Of a stretch of 64,000 nt of DNA, positions 1 to 12,700 are shown in pieces. Source of the stretch: Tridacna crocea (Eukaryota; Mollusca; Bivalvia; Cardiida; Cardiidae). The DNA lies in contig OX031059.1 of assembly GCA_943736015.1 (NCBI GenBank), forward strand, positions 60,151,159-60,215,158, in the 5' to 3' direction. Positions within the stretch are counted from its first letter, which is position 1. Each line of letters starts with the position of its first letter. The translations under genes were made by a program, and so were the position numbers. Below the pieces are notes generated by a model, which searched no databases, was not told the origin of the DNA, and saw nothing but the letters and a program-made list of their open reading frames with translations.

Positions 1-92
1 GGTTACCAGCATTTTCTCCTTTTCCCACAATGTTTTCAAAAGGCTACTATTCCAGACCCGTAAAAACCAGGGATTGTTTGGGAAAGGGTTAA
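1..92 (-). mobile_element. palindromic MITE, GTTTGGGAAAGGG-ended subfamily, cut by window start
   Basis: Contains the right half of the core palindrome and the end GATTGTTTGGGAAAGGG before TTAA (89-92). It is nearly identical to the ends of the copies at 52374 and 53599. Confidence 0.8.
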
Positions 93-510
93 CTCTTATG
101 ATGATTTCTGACCGTTATAGGGTAGAAAAAAGTGTGGGAAAGGATATAATGCTGATTACCAGCATTTCTTCTTTTCCGACAATTGTTTCGAGAGGCTTCC
201 TCCTTACCATTTTTAAAAATTGGTATCATGTGGTAAAGGTTTAAACCCTTTACCTAACAATCCCAAGTCTCAATGACCTGGAGGTAGTTTTTTGAGCTTC
301 CCTACTTTTGACGACTCTGAGAAAGAAGCCTTTAGAAAATATTGTGAGAAAAGGAGAAAATGCTGGTAACCAGCATTTTCTCCTTTTTCCACAATATTTT
401 TTTCCCTTCACAAAACAAATTTCAGATTTTCAATCCCTTTTATTTTGTCGTCTGCAAATACTTTCCATGTTGGACCTGCCTATAATTTTGTCGTTCAGTA
501 AAAAGTTAAC
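89..510. mobile_element. two or three decayed MITE copies
   Basis: A degenerate copy spans 89-247 (shares the TTAA of the preceding copy), and a better one spans about 295-509 with core palindrome 339-396 and right TTAA at 506-509. Its left terminus is lost. This stretch lies in AP3D1 intron 3. Confidence 0.65.
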
Positions 511-676
511 CAGAATTTTCTTAGTTTTCCAGGATGTTTTCTATCCTTTGAAAGACAGCTTCAGCTATATGATCATCAATGAAATTGTTGTCTGCCAATG
601 ATTTTATTTTGTGGACTCACCTTAAACTTCTGTTGTTTGATAAAGAGTTAGGGGATCGAAATATAAAGCAATCTAC

Positions 677-757
677 CTTGAAAGTGAACTTTGGTGAAGC
701 CATCACTTCTATGATGTTAAAGGCAGCCCAGCTGATATCATAGCCCAGCATTTGTAG
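677..757 (-). CDS. AP3D1: AP3D1 coding exon 3
   Basis: Encodes LQMLGYDISWAAFNIIEV then MASPKFTFK, 27 residues, between acceptor TTTTCAG and donor GTAGAT (plus 676-671). The next exon is not found in bases 1-676, so intron 3 is at least 676 bp. Confidence 0.94.
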
Positions 758-3700
758 CTGAAAATACACAGTAAAACTTTGTTCACATGATTTACATGGT
801 GCATTTTCTTAACCCCTGCAAAACAGTCACACAATGATGGAAAAGTCAACAGTTGTGTTTGTAATTCTGTAGAATGAATTCTTAGAGAAAATAAATACAA
901 TTATGTACTTGAGCTTAACATAGCAATGTTTCATGCAGAAAACCATCATGCTAGAGTAATATTTAATTCACTGTATGAAACAACATACTGTAGTTTTTGG
1001 AATAACAGACCCCTGTTAAAACATAATTTTGTTACAGTCAATAACTCTATCAGACATACTTATTTTTTTTCTGTGAATCATATTTACTTGTGAAAGAGAA
1101 TTCAAAATACATTTCTATTGTAAAGTTGACATTATGTCTCTGTCTCTCTTACTCCCAATGTTCCTCTCTGACTCATTCTATCTCTCCGTCTCTCTCTCAC
1201 TCCAACAAGAACTTACATATGTGAGTTTATTAACAGCCATGGCCTTGACAGCCACATTGTCCTGTCTGAGTTCTTCTTTAATTTCATCTAGACACTGTGC
1301 AACATACTTGGCCTGTAATGGTCAAAAACAAAATTAAGTGATTAAAAATTCTCGTAAGATATAATACAAATAAATAATAGTTTCACTCATCAAAAATATC
1401 TTCTGCACACACAATACTGCACACAAAATAATTATATAGACTAGATCTACCATATATAGGGCAGAATTTAAAGTTTTACCACATACATCACCATCTGTAA
1501 CAAATGCTATGCATCTTACTTGTTTTACTAAACGACAAAATTTCAGACTGGTCCAAATTAATAGCATATGCAGATGACAAAATAAACATTGTTTAAAAAA
1601 TTTTGCTAAAAATTTGTTTTGGGAAGGGATTGCTGGAAAAGGAGAAAATGCTGTTACCAGCATTTTCTCCTTTCCCCTGTATGTTTTCAAAAGGCTTTTT
1701 CTTCAGAGGCATCAAAACTTGGAATTGTGTGGTAACAAACTAAGTCAAATCAGCTAAGAGTTTTGGTTTCTAACTTAACCCTTTCCCAAAAAAGCCCTGG
1801 GATTTACGTGTCTGCTGTGGAAGTCTTTGAAAACACTGTGCGAATAGAGAAATTGCTCGTAATGAGCAATTTCTCCTTTTCCCACAGTGTTTTCTACCCT
1901 TTTTGAACTGAACTTTCTCAAAAGATGAGATTTGTGTTTGAAAGGGTGGGAAACATTGTGCCAAAGGGAGATGCTGCATTATCACCATTTGTGCTTTTCC
2001 CACAATATTTTCAAAAACTATCTTTCTCATTGCTATAAATTCATTTGGTTGTTTGGATAAGAGTTAAAATGATTAAAATAGAGAAAATGCTGGTTACCAG
2101 CATTTTCTGCAATTCCCACAATGTTTTCAAAAGCCTTCTTTCTAGGAAACATTACAAGTAGAAATTGCATGGTAATGAGTAAAAAAACACTGTTGGGAAA
2201 GAAGATAATGCCAGAAACTATCATTTTCTCCTTCTCCCATAATCTTTTTTGAATACTAGTATGATCCTTTGCATTATATTCGATTGAATGATTGTATTGG
2301 AGTAATGCCCCTTTAAGGTAAGACCTGTGTAATGCACTTCCGGTGAACATTTGGCAAAAATTTTAATTGGTTGCTAAATAAGGATGAATAAGGATTTATG
2401 CAGAAATGATATTTTTGCACATTTCTAACGGATCAGAAATTCCGTTTATGTCTATCTTGAAACTATTTTTTGATACTTTTGTTCGTTTTCCAAAAAGGGA
2501 GGTAATTAGTATCTCTTTTTCAATTGAGAATATAGCGGTTTTAGATTTATAAATGATAATTCAAAGAAGAAAAAAACGGAAAAAATGAAAAGATGAAAGT
2601 AGTTCAATAATACTCATTTTTAATTATAGCTAATTTTGCATGATGATATTTCAGTAGAAATAGCCTTTTTCCATTACACAGGTCTTACCTTAACAGAAAA
2701 GGTCATGTCATGTCAGTCAGTGCACCCATGTATGTGTTTCTTGGCTTTGTAACACCAGAACAGCCACAACAGTTACTTTCTTTCCAAGTTACAGACTACT
2801 TTTCTCACATGCACCAAAGGTGAGAGGCAAAACAATTCCAAAAAGACCGTGTTTGTCTCAAACAGGTATCGAACTTGCAACCATCAGGTCACGAGTAGGA
2901 TACACTTACCCCTGAGCTAATCTACCAAGCTGGTCTTAAGTTTGTAAAGACATGGGCCAGTGTGGTAAAGGACAAACACTATCTATAATTATGAAGTGAA
3001 ATACATGGAGGTGAACATCATTGGTCAGCCAAGATAACAATGAAAACCCCTTCTCTTCTCCCTAGGGACCTATCTGAATTGTTGTCCAAATAACTTTTGA
3101 AGACATTCCAAGTCAAGAAGAAATCCTTTAAGTTTTGCACCGCTTAAAACGCAAACAACAAAATTTCAGACTTGTCCAATTTGAAAGCATTAGCAGATAA
3201 CAAATAAAACACAACTCAAAAATTATAATAATTTATTTTGGGAAGGGTAGAAAACATAGCAGGAAAAGGAGAAAATGTTGGTACAACATTTCCTCCTTCC
3301 TCCTTCTTCCCAAACTGTTCTTAATCACTTTAGAGACACATTCCATTATCTAAACTACACTGATATTGTCATCAGATCTGTAATTGCTTCCAATCTGGCC
3401 AGAGATGATATTTTGTCGTTTGGTAAAGGTCACTTCTTTATATAATGATCACCAGTCCTGTTTTTATTACCATGGGAATGAGGACATATAAAGCATGGAA
3501 TGAAAAGAAAACCCTGGTAACCTCTTAGTCTTCCTTTGCCAACAACAAAACTTAAGACATAAAGTCCAAATTAAAAGCTACTGCAGACCGTAATCAAAAT
3601 GTGACTAAAATTCTCAGTTTCAGCTGTGAGTTAGCTAGCAGAACAGAAAAGGGGAAAATGCTGGTAACTGTGTTCTCTGCTCCCATGAGGCCTTGTCTCC

Positions 3701-6700
3701 TATGTCATAAAAATTCGGGTTTGTGTGTTTAAGGTTAACCCTTGAACAAACAATCCTGGTACCTTCATTTTCTCCTTTTCTCACTATATTTTCTTCTCTT
3801 TCAAAGAAAGAACATATTATTTACAAATGCTCTCAAATTTGATCAGTTTAGTTTTTGGTACAGACTTGAACCTTTTCCATGACAAAATCTTAGATTTTCA
3901 TCCAAACTGAAAGCATTTGCAGACAACAATTTAACCCTTTACCACACAATCCCGACGACCCTGAGAAATAAGCCCTTTGAAAACATTTTGGAAAAAGGAG
4001 AAAATGCTGGTAACCAGCTCCTTTTCCCAAAATGATTTCTACCCTTCTCAAAACAAATTTCAGTTCTTTATTCACTTTTATCTTGTCATCTGCAAAGGCT
4101 TTCAATTTAGACCGGTCTAAAATTTTGTCGTTTGGTAAAGAGTTAAATGTGGCTCAAATGGTGGAACTTGTTGGTTTTTTTATGAATAGAAAACATTGTG
4201 GCAAAAGCAGAAAATGCTCGTTCCCAGCATTTCCTCCATTTATCCCACAACTTTTTTCAAAAAGTTTCCTCCACAAGGTCCTAACAACATCCTTAACCCT
4301 TTTCCAAAAAACCCAGAGGTAGAAGCCTTTTGAAAACATTGTGGGAAAAGGAGAAAATGCTGGTAACCAGCATTTTCTCCTTTTCCCACAATGTTTTCTA
4401 CCCTGCTGGAAACAAATTTCAGTTTCTGAATTACATTTATTTTATTGTCTTCAATTGTTTTCAATTTGGCCCAGTCTTAACTCTTTCCCAAACAAGCCTT
4501 GGTTTTTACGTGTCTGTAGTACAAGTCTTCAGAAAACACTGTGGGAAAAGGAAAAATTGCTCATAACAAGCAATTTCTCCTTTTCCCCACAGTGTTTTCT
4601 AGCCAATTTAAAAGTCTGGACTGTGCGATAAAGAGTTAATGAACCATGGTTTCATAATCTTACTGTATTTTCTAGAAATAGTCTGATTGCATAGACATTT
4701 TTTTCTCAAAACAAACTGTGATTGACGAAGCAGTTATCTGAAATTGCACTCATTACCATCCTAGAAGCTGATTATGGAAGACTTGAATACACATATGTTG
4801 ATACCTGGGAGATAACTCTGGTCTAGTAATTAACCTGTTACTGCATTATCCTGACTTTAACCCTTTGCCACACAATGACGACTTTTAATGCCTCTGAAAG
4901 AGGAAGCTTTGGAAAACATTGTGGGAAAAGGAGAAAATGCTGGTTACCAGCATTTTTTCCTTTTCTCACAATGTTTTCCACCCTATCAAAGAAAGAAATC
5001 ATTTCATATGAACCATATTAAAACTTGTCTGCAAATGCTTTCAGTTCGAATTGGTCTAAAATTTTGTTGTGTGGTAAAGGGTTAAATGGCTTTTAACGAT
5101 TCAGAAGTAGAACCAGCAACGAGACGATTCTAATGAGTACTGTTACGGGAGACCACTCCTTCCTGCATGGCATACTCCCGATTTAAATACAATACCTGGC
5201 TACTGCGTCAGGGAGATATCTCTTTGGCTCAGTGGTTAGGGTATTGGCTTTGCGTCCGGGAGTTCGGAGTTCGAATCCCGCTCCGATCCTTATTTCTGCC
5301 ATGCATTTATTCATTTGTTTCTTTGTTACGGACTTCGTTCGTAAGATGGGGGCTCGTCCGGGATGGGCCATTGAGCCATTAATCCCATTTGTTGTCCAAA
5401 ATTGGACTTCCTGCCTAATAAGGCTTTGAGTCATCAATAAATGATGACTTTAAGAGGGGGTGTGTTACGGGAGACCACTCCTTCCTGCATGGCATACTCC
5501 CGATTTAAATACAATACCTGGCTACTGCGTCACGGAGATATCTCTTTGGCTCAGTGGTTAGGGTATTGGCTTTGCGTCCGGGAGTTCGGAGTTCGAATCC
5601 TGCTCCGATCCTTATTTCTGCCATGCATTTATTCATTTGTTTCTTTGTTACGGACTTCGTTCGTAAGAGTACCCACAACAAAGTGTTTGAAAAAGAAATA
5701 ATGAATACCATCACACCTTATCTAAAGCTCTGTCTATTATAGTAAATAATGGTGATTCAGTAATCATGAATATACTGTATGTCAAACACATAAGTTGTGG
5801 TTATGATTCAAAAACAAAAAGGAAGGGATATGAATTTTTTTCAAAGAAAAAGGGTTCAAGGATAGTGCATATATAATTATACCATAAAAAAAATTACAAC
5901 CAGAGTAAAGAGGTTTGCCCAAACTCATTATATACAAGGACACTCTTACCACATAGTACTTCAGACAGAGTAAGAAAAAAAATGTACAATCAATTCATAA
6001 ACAGATAATTATAAAAAAAAGTTGTTGCCAACAACGACAAGAGGACCATGATGGTCCTATATCGCTCACCTGAGTACTAAGCAGTAAAAGTCTACAATGA
6101 AGATAAATACCAAATATTGAGGTTCAAGGCCAAATGATAATGAAACAAGAGTGGCAAACGTTGTCTGCGCATGTCATATTCTTTGAAGATTCGACTGTCT
6201 TATATGACACATCACTAGCCCGGAAAGCAGGCTGACTGTAATATTACACTCTATAAAGTAGCAATGTAGAAAATAGCTTTGATCAATACGTTTGAGGAGA
6301 AATGAGACCTGCTTTAGCTCCAGATTTCTCTAAACTGCTGATCATAGCTGAGTGAATTACACGAGGTAGCATTTTATTGGATAAAACTTTATTTCAGTTT
6401 TAAATTCATAGTAACGGTTGTCGCCTAGGAAAGTGGTTCGGATCTGTACCCAGGATGCCCATTTCAGATAGATGAGCATTTATAGATTAGAATGCCATCT
6501 AGCGGGAGATAATGGAGTGGCAAATTGTCGCAACATATGCCCATCCCACCGGCAGTTGTCGAGGAGGTATAATAGTTTCAAAGAGCAGGCAATACAACAA
6601 ACATGTTCACCAAGTCTCAAGTCAATTTGACATACCAAATATCAAACCTCTCCGAAGAATTTTAAAGTTTTCCTTTTTTGTTCCTATGTTTAGAACTTGT

Positions 6701-9700
6701 GACCCCCTGGGCGGGGCCAGTTTGGATCTCTGGGGCATCTTATGGATAAACTTGGTAGAGGTCCACTAGTAGATGCTACATACCAAATATCAAAGCTCTA
6801 CACCTCCTAGTTTCAGAGAAGAAGAATTTTAATTTTTTCCTATTTAGTTCCCATGTTTAAACTTGTGACCTCTGGGGCTGGACAAATTATGACCCCAGGG
6901 ACATCACATCAATAAACTAAGCAAAGGTCCACTAGGATATGGGCAACTTCAAAAAAAATGAAGCAAAAGTGTGACATTAGGGGTCAAATTTCAAACCAGA
7001 TTTATCATGGTGCTTTTTCTATTTTTTTGACTAGGAGACATCCAAGTTCAAGGAAAAAGCACTTCTACATGCAAAAAAAATGTAGAACTTGACCAAAATC
7101 AATGTTTTAATAATTTTTTCATCAATTTCTTTCAATTCGTTAGTTCACAAAAGAAGTGATACTACACACAGGCATTAAGAAAAATGTCAACCTTTTTAAT
7201 TTAGCTTTAGGGGGAAGTGTTTAGGGCACTATTTTAACACATTTTTTCTCGCACATATCTATTTATTTTTTTCTTATAGGATTTTTTTTTAGTATTTTAG
7301 CCGTATATTTTCATTCGACACATCCAAAAGTTTTTTTCACTGGGAAAATGGGCAAGCTAAAGTGAAAAAACATATATGTTAATATCAATGAAGGGTTTGC
7401 CAAGGCATATGTAAAATTTTAATTGATTATGATGAATATCAGGGTTGTTAGGTCTTTGTCAAATACATGACATTATTCAGAAAAAAATGTTACACTTGTG
7501 ACACCTTCGAAACTAAGGGTTTTTGTTCAAAATTTGCATTCTAATACCAAATTCTTTTCACATTTAGAATCTTTTGGTAATCACAAATGATTAAAGAGCA
7601 ATTTGCAAGTAACCTTTCAACTTTAGGAGGAACATTGAAGAAAAATGATAAGGGAAGCTATTCTTATCTTAATTGGCAATATCGTTTTACTTTTTTCACT
7701 AATGACTCATGAAAGTGGTAGAATCTCTCATTCTGCTAATAGTTATATACTATCAAATCATAATAGAACAATTTGTTATAAGTTTAAAGCCCCTGCTATA
7801 ATCTGTAGGCTAGAATTAAAGGTACCTTATATGTTACACTTGTGACGAAAGTAGTAATTACAATTATGACAAAAATATTTTACTTCAGTACCTGGTTTTT
7901 ATTTTCAAGTTCTTTTCCATGCAACAAAATTATTGGCCTGCTCCAATAGAAACTGCTTACAACACATTTAAGGTGTGTAAAATTGTAGAATTGAGCACTG
8001 ATAGGGTAGAAAATATTGGATGGAAAAGGATAAAATGCTGTATACCACCATTTTCTCTCTTTTTAGAGAAGTGAAAGAGATTTAACCCTTTACCAAAAGA
8101 CAACATTTTAGACTTGTCAGAATTGAAAGCTTTTGAAGTCAATATTTTTAATAAATGTGACCAGCATTTTCTCCTTTTCCCACAATGTTTTTCAAAGGCT
8201 TCATTCTCTGTGTCATCGAAAGTAGGGATTATGTGGTAATGGGTTAAATGGAATCTGTAACAAACCAACTACTTTTTCTCTCAACACACAATATGAAAGG
8301 GGAAATCATCAAATGGGCATACAATCATGTTCGATGAGTTTCTTGAAGTAGTTTTCAGTTTTCTGGCATGTTCTTACTCTGAACAAACTTGTTGAGGGCT
8401 CCTAATTTTTGTTCAAGATTTTTGTTAACACCCTTCTGCAAGTGAGATGTAAGCTTTTACATTTCTTTGGGATTAATTTCAATAAAGTGATAAATTTTCT
8501 GTGAAAGTCGGGATTCGCCTTTATGAATTACTTGTACAGTTTAAGCTTTGAATAAAGTAGATGCCATTTAACAACTGGAATGCCTCCAATCACCACAGTG
8601 TCTTTTTTGTTTGGCAATTCTTTGGAGTTTTCTTCTAGGAAAGACTTTTGTCATTGCCTTCTTTTTGAAGTAACCTCTATATCAAATGATGGATCCTTTT
8701 TTCTCTGCTGTTTTACTTTCTGTTCACAATTCTTGCTTTTATTACAGCCTTCTTAATTCTTTACTTCTGCTTTAGTCCTGGGTCAGTTTTAAGTCTCTCT
8801 CGACACTTTCTTACACATGCTTTAAAGCTTGAAGATTTCTTTTCACATGTATTGGCAAAGAATTTACCTTTATATTGTAACTTAACATCAAGTCTAAAGT
8901 TCATTTTTCAGTTTCTTTAACTAGCTGTGGAATTAAGAAATTTATAATGATTAATTCTTGAAATGTATGATTTTTGTCACAAGTGTAACACTTTAGGGCA
9001 TCTTACTGATTTTGACAAAAACCACCAGATTTCCTTTGAAATTAATTGTAATCTTTTGACTTTTAGGTACATAAATAATTAAACATTATATCTGACTGAA
9101 AAAAATGAAATGAATCTGTATAATAAAACAGATATCTGATGCCATTTTCCTGCTATATCTAAGTTTTATAGATCTATTAAAATTTCTTTCACAGAAGTGC
9201 TAAAATCTCTATAAGTATGCATGATGAAAGAACTGTGATGCTTCATAAGTACTACAATGACTATTAAAGCAATGTAGGTATTTAAATTAGCCCTGTACAT
9301 GTGTATGTTATACATGCTCAAAATGTGTTACACTTGTGACATCAGTTGAGACCTGCTGGCGAGGTCCACTGCTCACTCATTTGAATAAAATTGACATCAT
9401 TGCCATCTTTTGACTTCCTGGATCAGGAAAATAGCAAATAGTGATATGTTATTCAAAGATTAAAGAAACACTGATGTCTGAAACATCAAATGTTACACTT
9501 GTGACATTTTTAGGCCATGTTGATCAAACCAGGCTATACAACAGGTGTTGTATTTGTCTGTTGAAAAGACATTTTTTTATTGTTTCTAATACATTGCTGT
9601 TTATAAAAATAACATACCCAGAATCTTAAATTTCATCTATTCTCAATGGTAGCTTTAGAAAATCAGAACGCATGAAAAATTGTGCTCCCTTAAGCTCAAG

Positions 9701-12700
9701 GGGTGGCTGTATATAAATATTGGGATATTTGTTCCAACAATTCCAAAGTGGGTGGAAATGAAGTCAGCTTGGAAATAATATACCATAGTACACATACTGT
9801 GAACCTTGATAATATATACTCACAATTGTAAGCAAGATTAACAAATGAAGAACAGGGTATTTTAAAAATGTCACACTAAAAGTGTTACACTTGTTACTTT
9901 TTTTGATACATTTTGGTCCATAACTCTAGAACGCGTAATGTTAGAGTAATGAACCTTGGCAGGATGATGGAAAACCACAATCTACACATGATAAGATTAA
10001 AAAAATATGAATTTTGTGTTTTGAATTAACAAAATCCTATGTTATAGAAAAAGCTTCATTTTTTTTGAAGTTGCCCATATGCTTTATACCAAATATCAAA
10101 GATCAACATCTTCTAGTTTCCAAAAAGAAGAATTTTAAAATTTTCCTCTTTTTTTCCCATGTTTAAACTTGTGACCCCAGTGGCATCATATGAACAAACT
10201 TGGGAGAGGTTTACTAGGAGATGCTTCATACACAATATCAAAGCTCTAAGCCATCAAGTTTCAGAGAAGAAGAATTTTAAAGTTTTCCTTCTTTGTTCCT
10301 ATGTTCAAACTTGTGACCTCCGGGGCGGGGCCTGTTTTGATCCCAGGGGCATCATATGAACAAACTCTTGGTAGAGGTCCTCTAGCAGATGCTACATACC
10401 AAATATCAAAGCTCTGCACCATCTAGTTTCAGAGTAAAAGAATTTTAAAGTTTTCCTTCTTAGTTCTTATATCTCAAACTTGTGACCCCCTGGGTGGGAC
10501 CAGTTTTGACCCCGCAATCCTGGTAGAGGTTCACAAGTAGATGCTTGACCGATTAAAATTTCTCGAACAGTTTGTGGAATTTAGGGTCACCCAAGGAACA
10601 TGTCTGTGAAATTATTTTCAATATCTGACCAACAGTTTCAGAAAAGATTTTTAAAGAATTTATTAAAAAAAATTCCATTTGGTTGCTTTGGCAACCAGAG
10701 ATTTTGATGGAACCAAATTCTGTGAACAGTTTCCCAAGGAAGATTCCAGCCAAGTTTGGTCCAAATTGACCCAGGGTTAAGGAGGCGATGATGTTTAAAG
10801 AATTGTTGACGATGCATGATGGACACCAGGTGATCCTAAAAGCTCCCCTTGAGCAAACTCAGGTGACCTAAAAACATTGGAGAAAAAGGGAACAAGAGGG
10901 CCAAGCTGGCCCTGGATTAATCACCTGAATTTTTGAGAGGACCATAGCCAATTTTTTTTGAGGTATTGAAAGTTTGGAAACAAAATCATCATTTTGCCAA
11001 ACAATTTTGAAAAGTTTACCAGTAAAGGTCATTTCAGAATCTGTCCACAATCATCACCACTACAATGATTTTGATGAATCAGAATTCTGCAAATAAGTTT
11101 TTGGATAGATCACCCAAGGACAATTTCTTGAAGGCCAAGAGCACATGAAGTAATATGATCAATAGTGACTAGATCATAATTTTGTGGACAGTTTTTGAAA
11201 ATAGTCACCCAAGGAACATTGCTGTGAAATTATTTCAAAGTCTGACCAGCTGTTACATACTAGATGATTTTTTAAGAATTTCTTCATTTCAGTATAGTGC
11301 AAATAGCCCCCATTCACCAGAGCCATGTTTCTTGACGGATCAAAATTTTGCCAACAATTTTGGAAAGGGTCACCCAAGGAACATCTCAGTGAAATTATTT
11401 CAAAATCTGACCAGCCGTATTAGAGGAGATTTTCTACGAATTTTCATGACCATATAATGCAAAGTTCTAGCCCCCATTCACCATAGCCATGTGTCTTGAA
11501 GGAGAAACATTTCGCGAACAGTTGTGAAAAGTGTTCAATGGGTGACACAAAATTATATTGTGTGATCAGCAATTTGGATCATAAAGTGATAATTTTGACT
11601 CCTCATAAATGCAACATCGAGTGCATCTATTTTTCCTTTTAATGCCCATGCTGTTATCACAGATGCTTATAAAATGTAAAAAAAAAAGAGCTTTAATGTA
11701 CCAAAAGTGACTTCCACAATATTCACAGTAAATGTCAAGCTTAGTTTCCATTTCTCTGGAAGTGCATCGATGGACATTTATATTCCAAAACTGTGAAATT
11801 ACAAGGAGGTAAAGTTGTCATTTTTTTTTTTCGTTCTTTTTGTAAAGATTAGTCTATCAATTAAGGACCTTATTGTTCAGAGACAAGGAAAAGATTGATG
11901 CATATAGCCATTTGAAAAGATGCCGGTATGTTAATTTTTCACTACAGATGGGTCATAAGAGTGGCTGCTGTGGGGGCTAACAGAGAATCAATCAGAAAAG
12001 TAACATAAGAGCTAGTCCCTGAATTGGGGACACAGTTTAGGTAATCAAACATAAAGTCAGAAAATGGGTTTTAACCCAACTACGTAACTTTTGGATTTGA
12101 GTAAGTATTTGGTTAATTTTACATTAGCTCATGCCCTTAGCTAAAGAAGGGATCATATGTGCATATGTGTAAAATCTCAAAGTATTGATAAGTCTACACA
12201 TTTTAGTGCAACGAAGCCCTTTAGCTCCTTCAAATAGCATTTTCAAACACAAAAACTAAGAATTTTTCTGTTTTCCAGAGCTCTCTATACTTAATCCTTT
12301 GCTAAACAGTCCTGTGTTTTCACGTCCCTGGAAAATAAGGCTTTTGAAAATATCGAGGGCAAAGAAGAAATGCTGGTAACCAGCATTTTCTCCTTTCTCC
12401 ACAATGTTTTCTCCTCCATCAAGAGACTTAAAGTTTATATATATCCATTTTGAATTTGTCATCTGTCAATGCCCTCTATTTGGAGGCGTCTAAAAATTTG
12501 TCATTTGGGAAAGGGTTAAAAAGAAGTCACATGATTACAGTAGAGATAGCATTTTACTTTGGCGTCTGCCTATAGCTTTAAAAATGGATAAATGCAATTT
12601 TTCATGTATGATATACTCTTGAAGAAACAGAACAATGTCTTTCTCATAAAACTGGCAATGTTCATAACTGGCTGATTCATTTAACTAAAAACGATTGAGG

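Larger units (their letters stand above)
5141..5668 (+). mobile_element. TRIM-type miniature LTR retrotransposon with tRNA-like LTRs
   Basis: Two 206-bp direct repeats, 5141-5346 and 5463-5668, differ at only two positions and flank 116 bp of non-coding sequence. Right after the first LTR, TGGGGGCTCGTCCGGGAT (5347-5364) is an exact 18-nt primer-binding site for tRNA-Pro. A purine tract AAGAGGGGG (5452-5460) sits 2 bp before the second LTR. LTR ends are TGTTACG and CGTAAGA, near-inverted. The element is flanked by GTAC (5137-5140, 5669-5672). It encodes no gag or pol, so it must be mobilised in trans. Within each LTR are a Pol III A box and B box. The low LTR divergence indicates a recent insertion. 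Confidence 0.88.
6940..10077. mobile_element. 3138-bp TIR transposon, TA target duplication, non-autonomous
   Basis: Perfect 25-bp inverted repeats (6940-6964 and 10053-10077) begin TGGGCAACTTCAAAA. TA flanks both ends (6938-6939, 10078-10079). The interrupted host repeat allows the empty site to be read: other units have ACTAGTAGATGCT where the joined flanks give ACTAGGATATGCT, so only TA was duplicated, as for the Tc1/mariner group. The interior holds five exact copies of GTTACACTTGTGAC, a decayed ORF at 8761-8904 and a nested MITE at 8082. Confidence 0.8.

Noticed and set aside
5221-5290. tRNA gene
   Set aside because: A and B boxes are present, but the acceptor and anticodon stems do not pair and the segment lies in an LTR.
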